64,000 bases of DNA, from the NCBI GenBank assembly GCA_002104945.1, contig MCFH01000004.1:641001-705000 (forward strand). The letters are read 5' to 3'. Positions 1 to 11,100 of this stretch are shown piece after piece. Numbering within the stretch: position 1 is the stretch's first letter; every line of letters begins with the position of its first letter. The notes below the pieces were generated by a model, which was not told the DNA's origin, did not search any database, and was given only the letters and a program-made list of their open reading frames with translations. The stretch comes from Piromyces finnis. Taxonomy: Eukaryota > Neocallimastigomycota > Neocallimastigomycetes > Neocallimastigales > Neocallimastigaceae. A program made the translations under genes and the position numbers.

Positions 1-61
1 TGCTGAAATTGAAAAGGAAAAAGAAGAAGAAGCTGCCAAGAAGAAGAAGCCAGTTCATTAA
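1..61 (+). CDS. 3' end of an unidentified gene (partial)
   Basis: Only the last 19 codons are inside the window. They begin in the second base of the window and end at a TAA at 59-61. The tail is highly charged, with alternating Lys and Glu followed by a Lys run, and ends in Pro-Val-His. The codons favour AAG for Lys and GCT/GCC for Ala, unlike the surrounding A/T-rich DNA, as in the well-biased genes further right in this window. That supports a real coding end rather than chance. The sequence is too short and too low in complexity to name the protein. Confidence 0.6.
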   Translation, partial: AEIEKEKEEEAAKKKKPVH

Positions 62-1300
62 ATAAATTCGTTATAATCTAACATTTTCAGATTTTTATAA
101 TTAAATAGTAAATATATTAATAGATACAACTATTATATATATATTTATAATAATAATGCTCTATAGTTAGTAGCAATACTATTAATAATTAACAAGTGTA
201 TTGATTTTTATTTATTTATTATACCTATTCATTTCATTTCTTTTATTATTTGTTATGATAGAGTTTCAAAATCATTTATAAAATCAAATATTAAAAAAAA
301 ATATATTCATTAATATAAATCATTATATGAAAAGCAAAACATAATAATATATTAAAGAAAATAATAATAATAAAAAAAAAATAACAAAAAACAAAAAACA
401 AAAAACAAAACCAAAACAGAAATAACAATAACATCACTATAATGAACAAATAGTATATTCATTTATCAAGAATGTAAAGCAATTACAAATTAAATATATA
501 TATTTATATATCCATGTTTATATAATAAAATAAAAATTAATAATACTATATATAAAAATTTAAAAAAGTTTTTTTTTAACTTTAATGAAAGTATTTAAGT
601 TTTTAACATTATAATTATTGCTATCTTTATTGTATTATTTCTATATACATATATATAATATTTATATAAAAGTTTTAATGCATTAACCATAGTGAAAAAA
701 AAGGAATATTATTTAATACTATTACAACTTTTACAAATAATAATATTGATAGTTATGGATAAAAGAAAGATTAAATGTTTAATGGGCAGTTTTTTTATTA
801 TTAATTTATTTTTAAATAAAAGTTTGTTTTATTATTTTATAATGGAAAAAAGAAAAGACTCTAAATTTTTATTATACATCTTATATAAATTGATATATAT
901 ATTATTTAATGTGCTCTTTTTTTTTTTTTTATTTTATTTTTATTGATGATAAAAGGTTTATTTTATTTTGTTTTATTTTATTTTTTTTTCCTTTACTTTT
1001 ATCTTTTCAGTTGATATATTTTTTTAATTAATGTAATACAAATTACTAGTACAAAAAAAGTAAAATAATTAATAAGAAATTTTATAGGTAAAAATTTTTA
1101 TTTTCAATTTTCTTTTTTTTTTTTTTTTTTTTTTTTTTACTAAATTATATATATATATTTTAATTTAATGAAAAAGTTTTAATTTGTTAATTAAATATAA
1201 ATTTATAAATATTGAGGTCTTTCTTTTTCTATTCATTATATTCTTTACTATATATATAACCACATCAAAAACTTTTTTTTATTAAAAAAAAAAAAAAAGT
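62..1300. other. Intergenic, A/T-rich, no gene seen
   Basis: The stretch is almost entirely A/T with long homopolymer runs, for example a T run near 1110-1138. An 84-codon open frame at 692-946 has no ATG start at its 5' end and encodes only Lys/Ile/Leu/Phe-rich sequence expected from A/T-rich DNA, so I do not call it. The stretch should contain the 3' UTR of the upstream gene and the promoter of the F-box/LRR gene. Confidence 0.6.
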
Positions 1301-3546
1301 ATGACAGATAATTATTATAATAATTCTATAAGCAATGGTGATATAAAAATGAAGTAAATTTTTAAATACATAAATTTAAAAGATTATTGTTAAATAATAA
1401 AAAAAAAAAGTAATATTCATTAATTAAATATATATTTTATTTCATTTTCAATATATAATATATATAATATACAATATATATTTTCTTTAAAACATTTATA
1501 AAAAAAAAAGTGAAGCCAAAAAAATTAAAAAAGAAGAGAGTAATAAAGCTCTTCTTAAGCAAATTGAAATTCAAAATTTAAAAATGAAAATTATAGAAAA
1601 TTATGAAAAAAAACAATGGACCATTGAGTATAGTCCTTTTAAGTTAAAAATTATACCACCTCAAGATATTTCCATTTCACTTACAGGACTTTCCGATGAA
1701 ATCATTTATATGATTTTCGAATATTTAAATATTTCAGACGTAAAAGAATTATCAAAAGCATCTAAAGATCTTTATAAATTTTCGGTACATTATTTGTATG
1801 AACATCCAGTTATTTCTTCTTTGGCTTCTCTTTCTCAATATCTTCAACAATATGAAAGGGTAAGACAGGTCCAACCCATTGCTTTACCTGTTTTCATTCA
1901 ATCCTTAACTCTTACTATGGGATTTTATCATGAAATTATAAGAAATTTAGGTCAATCCAATTATTGTCAACAACTCTTTTCTTTACTACAAGAACTTTTT
2001 CGTCTATCGTATCTTACCATTTCTTCTTTATCTCTTAATTTTCAAATTGATAATAATAACTTTTATTCATTTTTTATGCCTATCATTCAAAACTATACCT
2101 TTTCAAAATTGACCGTTTTACGTCTTAGAAATCCTACCAAAGAAACATTAAATTATTTATTGTTACGTATGCCTCACCTTCAGTATCTTTCACAAGACAA
2201 TTATACCAATCCATTTTATGTTTCTGTTAAAGAAATATTTTCTTTAGATTCATTATGTCAATATAACATTCGAAATTTCTATTATACCATTGGTGATCCA
2301 TTGGATACCCGTTTTAACCTTTATTTGAAAAGTCAAAATTTGGGTTTATGGAAAATTATTTTAAAGAATGAAAATGCTTTTGATACAGGTAAGCCTATAT
2401 ACAACTTATTATATTATTAGTAATAGTAGTAATAGTAGTAGTAGTAATAGTATTTTCGTTTTATCCTACCTACTATCGTTAATATAAACATTATAAAAAA
2501 AAAATTAATTAAAAAAAAATATATATATATTATATTTTCAATTTTATAATTTTTTCAATGAGTTTAGAAATCAATATCAATGAAAAAAATCAAATGTTAA
2601 CTCAATTTATGAGAATTTATCCAAATGCATTAAGTGTTAATTTAAATCGGAATATGAATAACAATACATTATTAGCCTTAACTTCATGCCGACAATTAAT
2701 TGAACTTCATCTTCATTATGGCAATTTTACTTCTATTGGTCTTTGTAATTTATTTTCAGGGTTTACTTCATCTTTTGATCAATTAAGTTATCTTTCCTTA
2801 GATTCCTGTCAAGGTGTAAATGATGATGTAGTACAAGCCATTACACAGAATTGTCCAAAACTTGTTACCTTTAGTGTGAATCAATGTCGATGGGTCACCG
2901 ATTGTTCCATGAAATTTATCTGTGAACAATTAACACAACTTAAAAGATTAGAAGTTTCCGGTACACGTTTAACTTCTGTTGGTCTTTGGAATTTAACTGG
3001 CATGGCACGTCTTTCCCATCTTAATTTAACCCAATGTTATCATCTTTCACTTGAAGGACTTATTGAATTTATTAAAACAACAACATCCTTATTTTTCAGT
3101 GTTAGTAGTCTTAATCAACAAGAAAAACATAAAAATGGGTGTATTGGCATGGACGATTCATTATTTTATGATATATCTGAAGATCTTACGATGTATGCTT
3201 CCACTGAAATTGATAAATTAAAGGAATTACAAAATAATTATAAGGTAGGATAAAGATTACCTATTTTTATATAATGATCATCCATATATTATTATTATTA
3301 TAACACAATATTAAGTATTGTTACTATTAATAATAATATTAATAATAGAATAAATTAAATTTTATTTTTATTTGCTTATTTATTTATTTATTAATATTTT
3401 TTTTTTTTTTTAAAAAAAAAAATAAAAAAAAAAAATAGATGCATCAAATGCAAAATGACATATCTTCCCTTGATATTACTTCTAAAAAGAAAAAATATCG
3501 ACAACGTAGTATATCCAATATTTTTTTACAATATTGTAAACACTAA
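1301..3546 (+). CDS. F-box/leucine-rich-repeat protein
   Basis: The likely role is a substrate receptor of an SCF ubiquitin ligase: the F-box binds Skp1 and the leucine-rich repeats bind the target. The model has four exons (1301-1353, 1511-2388, 2568-3244, 3439-3546), totals 571 residues, and all frames close across GT/AG introns. Residues 19-45 form a short Lys/Glu-rich helix. The F-box is at about 75-115 (LTGLSDEIIYMIFEYLNISD). Exon 3 (about 335-475) carries cysteine-containing LRRs of the AMN1/FBXL type, with repeats of L-x-x-L-x-L and D-S-C-Q-G-V-N-D and Q-C-R-W-V-T-D turns. The last exon encodes a basic Lys/Arg/Tyr-rich tail ending in Cys-Lys-His. The start was chosen because the 17-codon first exon splices cleanly into the helix; an internal ATG at 1584 is the alternative. 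Family-level function is secure, but the specific substrate is not known. The middle of exon 2 is diverged. Confidence 0.8.
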
Positions 3547-4070
3547 AAAAGAAAGGAAAGGAAAAAAATGTAAAATAGATAGAAAGAAAGAAAGGAGGAA
3601 GAAAGAAAAAGAGGGTCTATTATTATTATTATTTATTTTTTCATTTTAATTTTATTAGTTATGTTAAAAAAAGAAAAAATGATAACATGTTATACATTTT
3701 AAATTTTTTAAAAGCTACATATAAAGTATTATTAAGATAAAATAAATTAAATAAACAAAAAAAAAAAAAAAGATAATTAATTTATAAAATCATTAAATTA
3801 TATATATTATATATTTGTTTCTATGATGAATTTATATATGTTTTTTTATCCTATCTATACTAAACAAGCAAACAAAACAACAATTATTTTATCTTATTCA
3901 TGTAAAATTAAATAAATAATAAAAAAAGTATGGTTAGAACTATTCTACCTTTTACCTATTTAAATGAATGAATTTAGGAATAAATAAAAAAAATTTTGTT
4001 CTTGTGAATTCATATATTATATATATTATATATTTAAAAAAATGATACAACCCATTAGATTATTTGAATT

Positions 4071-4101
<31 letters not shown>

Positions 4102-4361
4102 TTATTATTGTTATTATTTTAAAATGAATTTTTATTTTATTAAATACAAAATTATTTATTTTAGGTGTAAAAGAGATAAAAATAAACAAAAAGAAAAAAA
4201 AAAAAAAAAGTTTTAAAATGAAAAAAGAATAAAAATAAGTAATAAATAATACATAAATTATATAAATTATATATAGATTAATGATAGAATTCTAGAGTAG
4301 TTAGGTAAATGACTGTGTTATTTTTAACCACTTGGTACTATTAAATTATTATTTTTTTTTT
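3547..4361. other. Convergent intergenic region
   Basis: This lies between the 3' ends of the F-box/LRR gene (+) and Fcf2 (-). It holds A/T-rich DNA with a Lys/Arg-rich open frame running out of the F-box/LRR terminal exon in another frame, and a T run at about 4073-4100. I see no gene or RNA. Confidence 0.6.
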
Positions 4362-5594
4362 TTAATTATGTCTCTTTCTTCCTTTTCCCTTTTTTCCTCT
4401 ATATGATTTTTTTATACCATTTTGAGAAGCTTTTTGTATATCATTGAATTTTCTCTTAAAGTATTGTCTTGAACTGACATCATTCATAATTTCATCTAAT
4501 AAAGTATTCTTACGTTCTTTTTTGGTTAAACGAGAAGAGAAGTATTCTGATTTATCTTCAACAATTGTACCAACCTTTTTATTATTATTATTTTTTTAAT
4601 TTTTTTTTTTTTTTTTGATGTTATAGTTATTGCATTTTTTTTTTTTTATTGATATTAGTAGAAATAATAAAAAGTAGTTATAATTATTAAAATAAGTAAT
4701 TTTTTTTTTTTTTTAAAAAATTATAGTTATATATTGTATAGTTTTATAAAATTTTTTTTATCATTTTTATAATGAAAAAATAGTAATTACTTGGAAGTAT
4801 TTTGGTAAGCCCTTAGTATCATCTTTCTTGTAGTGCCTTTTTCTATCTAATACATTTCTCATTTTTATAAGTTGTAAATCTAATTTAACTTCTGGAGTAA
4901 TTTCTGGAGCTGGCATATCAAACCATTTTTTACCGGCAGTTTCTGCTTTTTTCTTTTATTATTACAATTATAATTATTATTTTATAAATATGATGGTAAA
5001 GAGGAAAAAGGTTAATAAGAAAATTTTTAAATGGACAAATGGAAAAGGAATATAAAGTCTAAATTTTAAATTTTTTGAAATAGGATATCTAATTCACCTA
5101 GTATTAAAATCGATAAATATTGTAAAAAAAAAAAAAAAAAAAAATAATTACTTCATCCTTTGGTAAATCAAGAGAAGGTATTGTTCCAATTTTAACTTTT
5201 TCTAAAGCCTTTTTATTTTTCTTATTTATTTTTTCATTTTCTGAAATATCTACGACGGCTGAATCTAATTTTACAATTCCATTTTTATTTCTTTTTAAAT
5301 AAAAGTTTCTATTATCTACACCAGTTGAAAGTTGGGATGAACTTTTTATTATTATTATTATTATTATTTAAGTAAATTATTATTGATAAAATTAAGAAAA
5401 AATATAGAAAAAAAGAATAATAAAAAAAAAATTTAATAATTTCGAAATGTATATACTTACTACATATATCATATATCATATATATATATATACACTATAT
5501 ACTATAAATATTTTTAAAAATAAATAATAAATACCTTTGAATATTAGTAATTTTAGTTTCTTTAGCAGCATTAGAGTTAGTATTACTAAGGATA

Positions 5595-5637
<43 letters not shown>

Positions 5638-5756
5638 GAATATTTAAAAATTAGTATTTATCAATTAAATTGTGTTATGCAATTTAAAAAACATTTTATA
5701 ACATATATTTAAATATAGAATGGTATTACTCTTACTCTATTAAAAAAAAAAAAAAT

Positions 5757-5790
<34 letters not shown>

Positions 5791-6023
5791 CAATAGCAAC
5801 AATAATAACAACTAAATTTCATAGTTTTTTTTTTTTGAAATCCAAATTTCATTGAAATTTGATTTTCAAATTATAAAAAAGAAAAAAAAAAATAAAATAT
5901 TGAACCAAAAACAAATTTAATTTATTCCATATTTAATATTTACACTCCATCTTCTTGTTCTTTCTTTTTTAAATTTTCAGTTGCTTTTAATAATAAATCG
6001 TCTAATGAAAAATCGTCAGGCAT
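4362..6023 (-). CDS. FCF2: rRNA-processing protein Fcf2 (DNTTIP2/TdIF2 family)
   Basis: Fcf2 is a nucleolar factor needed for early pre-rRNA cleavage and 40S subunit assembly; that role is family knowledge. The model has five exons read leftwards (6023-5944, 5585-5535, 5341-5152, 4952-4791, 4574-4362), totals 231 residues, and all phases match. The N-terminus is an acidic helix (MPDDFSLDDLLLKATENLKK). The family signature is in exons 4-5: K-K-W-F-D-M-P-A-P-E-I-T-P-E, then L-I-K-M-R-N-V-L-D-R-K-R-H-Y-K-K, then L-P-K-Y-F-Q-V-G-T-I-V-E-D, and the tail motif E-Y-F-S-S-R-L-T-K-K-E-R. The C-terminus is strongly basic (repeated Arg/Lys/Gly), typical of a nucleolar protein. No residues of the signature appear lost. 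Its neighbour is the LINE locus upstream, separated by about 340 bp. Confidence is high because the order and spacing of the signature blocks match the family. Confidence 0.9.
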
Positions 6024-6364
6024 TTTTTATTATTAAAGTATTATATTAAAAAATTAAAACAACAATTTTGTAATTTTTTTTTTTTTCTTGCAAAAAAAAT
6101 TGATAAATTATATTAAAATAAGTTTTAAAATTTTACTATTCAACTCATAAATTGATTGGTTAAAATTTAATAATATTAGAATATTAAAAAAAAAAAAAAA
6201 CTCTAGGTAATGTAATCAACTATCTTTTAAAATTAAAACTATTTTTTTTTTTTTTAAAAAAAGAAAAGCATTTCTTTTATTATTACTATTTGTTTCTTTA
6301 ATGAAAACAATTCTATTTTTAAAAAGCTTTTTATTATTTTTACTAATTAGAATTATGGCACAAT
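6024..6364. other. Fcf2 upstream region
   Basis: This is A/T-rich DNA with several A or T runs between the Fcf2 start and the decayed LINE copy. It presumably includes the Fcf2 promoter. I can identify no motif with confidence. Confidence 0.5.
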
Positions 6365-7187
6365 TAAATTTAAAAAATAAATTTAATTAAAAAAAGGGAT
6401 ATAACATTATTCTAGTTATTTTTTAATGTAAAATAAAAAGGCCACATTTATTAAAGTCTGTTAGTTGACTTTCAATGAATGTTAGTGTCAATAACATAAA
6501 ATATGATTTAGAAATGTCTTTGAGGTTTAATTTAATTTTACACCTTTAAAGTTTTTTTTTTTTCCAGTCAAAGAAAAGAATTTAAATATAACTATTTTTG
6601 CTTACAGACTAAAATTATATACCTTTTTTGTACATTTATTGGGAATATTAAAATTATTATGAAATAGAATACACCTTTTAAAAGAATTATAATCATTATT
6701 ATTATTTTTTTTTATTATGACTAATAAAAAACACTTTTTTAATATTATTATTGCTATTATTACTTTTTTTTTTTTTTTTTTTTTTTGCTATTAGTATTAT
6801 TGGTATTTTTCATTGATACGACTATTTTGAATATCCTTTATTTTTTTTGATAAAAAGATTTAATGTTTTTTTTTTTAAACTTGATAAATTGAGAAACAGA
6901 TTTCCCTTACCAGATAGTTTTAAAATTTTCGAGTTATCATCGATTAATATTGAATCTTCTTTGGATAACCTTTTTTTTTTATACAATGGAAAAAAGTTTA
7001 TTCCCGAATAAATTTAGTTGCTTTGCTATTTTTTTTTTATTATTCAATTTATAATTTGCTTCTTGTATTCCATCGTTAATTGAAAAAACCGCCAAGGTAT
7101 TCAAAATATAATAAAATCTTTTTTAGTATTTCATCATCAAATTTATTATCCTCATCCTATTAGCCCTTAATAGATTTTTCCTTTTTA
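6365..7187 (-). mobile_element. Decayed, 5'-truncated LINE copy (3' part)
   Basis: This segment is a degenerate copy of the 3' end of the intact LINE to its right, in the same orientation. Matches run in the same order. About 6399-6480 resembles 7345-7425 (shared ATTCTAGT, GCCAC, TTGACTT and CAATG blocks). About 6577-6625 resembles 7725-7770 (GAATTTAAATA block). About 7010-7180 resembles 8195-8365 (AAATTTAG, GCTTCTTG, AATAAAATCTTT and AAATTTATTATC blocks). The copy is full of small deletions and T runs and has no open frame. It is interrupted at 7187 by the younger LINE and resumes at 12966. The similarity was seen by eye; a pairwise alignment would fix the boundaries. Confidence 0.75.
7173..7187. 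repeat. Target-site duplication, left copy
   Basis: The 15-bp sequence GATTTTTCCTTTTTA lies directly against the poly(A) end of the LINE (a T run on the plus strand). An identical copy sits at 12966-12980 against the other end of the element. Perfect 15-bp flanking repeats are the hallmark of target-primed reverse transcription and suggest a recent insertion. Confidence 0.92.

Positions 7188-7215
<28 letters not shown>
7188..7215 (-). other. LINE poly(A) tail
   Basis: An uninterrupted run of 28 T on the plus strand is the poly(A) 3' end of the LINE on the minus strand. It directly abuts the left target-site duplication. Confidence 0.85.
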
Positions 7216-7218
<3 letters not shown>

Positions 7219-7453
7219 GGCATCAAATATTTTAAACTTTATTATTAATTTAATTAAAATTATAATACATGAAATATAAAAATTAAAATAAAATAAAAAT
7301 AAAAAAAATATGTTTAAATAAACACAAATGAATAAAAATTGGGTATAATGTATTCTAGTAATTTTAATTAAAGTAAGAAAGCCACTATCATACTAAAGTA
7401 TAATAATTGTATTTGACTTCCAATGGGACACCGAGCCAAAGATCAAAATTTTA

Positions 7454-8122
7454 TCATGGGACAAAATTATGATCTCCATTGGTTGCGCTGGCCCTCCTGG
7501 CCTGTCTTACTGTTTCTTCAGCATTGACGCTCTTGGATGTTGCTTCAAACCTTTTGAACATTGACCATTGCTGGCCAATAGCAAAAGGCATGATTTTGGT
7601 TAGAAGTTCCGCGGTTACCGTCAAGAATGGTGTTCCTTCATTAGTACCAGATTGAATCTGACGCTTACAAAGTTCTTTCCATTCCCTTGAATTGTAATTG
7701 ATATTGTTAAAACTTCTTCCCCCAAGAAGGAATTTAAATATTTTACTGCACACACTAGAATAATCATACACATTAATATTCACCGGATTATTAGAACTAT
7801 TACTATCATTAACTAAATTACTATCTAAATTAGAATTATTATCTTCACTATTGCTATCATTACTAGTATTATTATTTCTATAACTACTATTGTTATTATT
7901 ACTATTTCTATTACTACTATTGTTATTATTACTATTGTTACTATTACTATTGTTATTACTACTATTGTTACTATTACTATTAATGTTATTGCTATCTCTA
8001 CTGATATTAACATTTTCATTATTATTGATAGGACTATTGGAATTACGTTGACTGAAAAAATTTAGTAGCTGGACTATGGAATCATAATGTTTAATACGGA
8101 TATCTCTAAATGTTGGACAATC
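7454..8122 (-). pseudogene. C-terminal part of the LINE ORF beyond the in-frame stop
   Basis: Reading on past the TAA at 8125-8123 in the same frame gives 222 further codons without a stop, ending at a TAA at 7456-7454. The first residues, D-C-P-T-F, complete the Cys/His motif begun upstream, so this was once one protein. A long Asn/Ser-rich low-complexity run follows (about 8040-7785). A compact C-terminal segment of about 110 residues comes next (W-K-E-L-C-K-R-Q, then F-L-T-V-T-A-E-L-L-T-K-I-M-P), ending in N-F-V-P. I do not recognise this last segment. No in-frame ATG lies near its beginning, so it is unlikely to be a separate gene. Confidence 0.8.
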
Positions 8123-11100
8123 TTATAACCAATGTTTAATACTTTGAACACCACACTTGCAACATGGACAGTAGTTAGGACAAACTGGATCAACAAATTT
8201 AGCAGCTTTGGCAACTCTAGCATCCAACTTGTATCCGCTTCTTGCTTTCAATAGCCAATAGAAGCTATAGGCAAACTCTGGGTACTCATAACATAATTTA
8301 ATAAAATCTTTAGTTTCAATAAATTTATTATCATCATAATATTGCGCTTTGATTGAATTCCCTTTGAGATCTTTCCAATAAAAGTTTTTAACTGCTTTAA
8401 CATCTCCATGCTTCTTTAGTTTTTTATCAAGTGTCCTACTTGATTTGCACCACGTGTATTTTCTAAATTTAGGAATGTAATTGAAAAGGTGTGAGATAAT
8501 ACAATTTGAGTTTTTCCATTTGTTAAAACATCTAACCTGAGCTAACGCACATTTGGCTGACAATGGAGGAATATTCAAATCTTTTGAGATAGAGTATAAA
8601 GATATAAACGATACAGCTTTATGAACTCCGGCAACCCATCGTATTCCTTTGTTAACATGCTTCTGAGCAATCCTAGACCTGGCTTTGTTGGATCCAAGTA
8701 ATGGTGCAAAGTATGAAACTCTGCTAATCACTTGTGAGTTAAGTACTAGCTTTTTGAAGGGAATAGGAATATTAGGATTTCTTAAGAATTTACTGACTGA
8801 AAAAAGTCCTTTCAAAACCTTGTTATTAAGAGCTTTAATTACTGGTTTAAGGGACAGATTCTTATCAAATGGAACACCAAGATAAGTATAACAATCAGTA
8901 GTTGGAATGGGTTGTCCTGCTAAGTAAAATGTTGGATCTCTCTTGTTCTGATTTTCTATTGATTCAGGACGAATCACCATCGTTGAACATTTCTGGATAC
9001 CAAATTCCATTTCATTATACAAGGCCCATTCATTAACTCTTCTTAGCATCTTTTTTAAGCATCCTCTTGTTGGAGCACAAATAACTATATCATCTGCAAA
9101 AAGTCCACCACAGCATCGAGTGTCACCTAAACTGACTCCTAGATCTTCGCACTCTTTAAATATATCATTAATAAAGAGATTAAAGAGAATAGGAGAAAGA
9201 GGGCATCCTTGACGGACTCCTTTCTTCACATCAAAAGATTTCGAGAATTGTCCATCTAATTTGACATTAGCCTTAGATGTTAAATATAAATTTTTGATAA
9301 ATTGTAAACTCTTACCTCGGATTCCTAAACAATCTAATTTATGGAGAATATTGCCAATTGGGACTGAATCGTATGCTTTCCTGAGATCTAAAAAGGCCAA
9401 ATATGTCTCTTTATTATCTAATTGACGTCTACGGCATATTTCTTGGATTGAAATGAAAAGACTGATACTTTCTTCCTTTTTTCGAAAACCAAATTGTTCA
9501 GGTCTAATGAAATTATTCTTTAGACCATTTTCTGAGATTCTAGTGGTGACAATTTTGGAAATCAACTTAATGCCATTATTGATAAGTGATATACCTCGAT
9601 AGTTATCACAATCTGTCAAATCTCCCTTCTTAGGAATAGAAACAATACTGGATTCATTCCATGAGTTGGGGAAGTCTCCATCCCAAATACGGTTGAATAA
9701 TTTAAGAATAAAATTTAAACCATGAGCATCATTATCTGAAGTGGTATTACCGGAAGAATTATTATCTGTAGCATTATTAGAATCATTACTTGATGGAATT
9801 AATGCTTTGTAAAATTCAATTGGAATACCATCCGGACCTGATGCTTTATAATTTGGAGTAGAGAGGATAGCTGACTTGACTTCATCAATACTAATATCTT
9901 GGTTGATATCCCACTCATCAAGCATAGGAAGTGAAAAACGTTTATTCATTGGTTCTTCATACCAATGCTCCAAATCAAGACTTACACCACTTGGATCTGA
10001 TGCAAGCTTTTCGAAATGATCATGCCACACTTCTAGTTGTTCTTCTGTAGCAACAACTAATTCTCCATTTTTATTTTTAATTGGTTGAGCAATAAAGAAA
10101 GAATCTTTTCCTATTTTTGCAGTTTTCTTGATCCATTTCCAGGCCTTCTTAGGATTATGACTCTTCATATACTCACATCCTGTTTTAATCCAATGAAGAT
10201 ATTCTTGTTTCCTAAATTCATTACATCTTTTGTGGATGTAATCAATGAGCTTACGGTAGATTTTAATTCTTTTAATAAATTTATCTATATCATAAATTCT
10301 TTCTTTTTTAAATCTCTTATACAACTTCATTTTGATTTTTTGAAGATTAAAAATTTGTTGTGAAATATGAAATGAAGACTTTATAACATTATTTGCTGAG
10401 GTAATACTGAGCTCGTCTGCAATTGAAAAAGCAGTTGAAGTAAACTCTTTGGAAAATTCATCTGTAGAAACATTAGGATCGTTGAATTTTGCTGAAAGTA
10501 TTTGGAATTTATTATGACTGAGAATAGATTCCTTTTCCTCAATACATTTTAATCTATTCCATTTCAGAATTTTCTTAGGAACATTAAAGTCATTAGAAAA
10601 ATCTTCCATAGGAATAATTTTACCATTAATAAGAAGTGGCTTATGGTCTGATACAGGATAAAAATTATTTATAAATGATCCTGAGTGAATAAGATCTTTC
10701 ATCTTCGAATTGATAAGAGCATGGTCAATGTCGGAAGATTGATCACCTCGAGTCCAAGAGATAGTAGACCCTCTAAGCGGAAGAATTTCCCAATCTCCTA
10801 ATCCATTAGTTGATAACCAGTTGGATAATTTTACTTTAGACATATTAAAATCACCAACAAGAATCGATGGATGGGATGAATGAGTTTGTAACCACAAGCG
10901 AACTTCTAACTTTGCATGATCAACATAGATGTTGTGATGACTATGAGGCATATAAACATTTCCAATCGAGCATTTGAATCTATTCCAAAGACTAAAAGTA
11001 TAAATAGAAATAATATACTTTCCAGAGAAGTTTTCAAGTGAAGCTTGACACGAATTGTGAAAACCTAAATATAAACCTCTCATTCCCGGAACTGATTCGT

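Noticed and set aside
692-946. 84-codon open frame
   Set aside because: No ATG at its start and composition expected of A/T-rich DNA (Lys, Ile, Leu, Phe); no motif.
7825-8019. 64-codon Ile/Val-rich frame on the minus strand
   Set aside because: It is the out-of-frame reading of the Asn/Ser repeats in the LINE C-terminal region.
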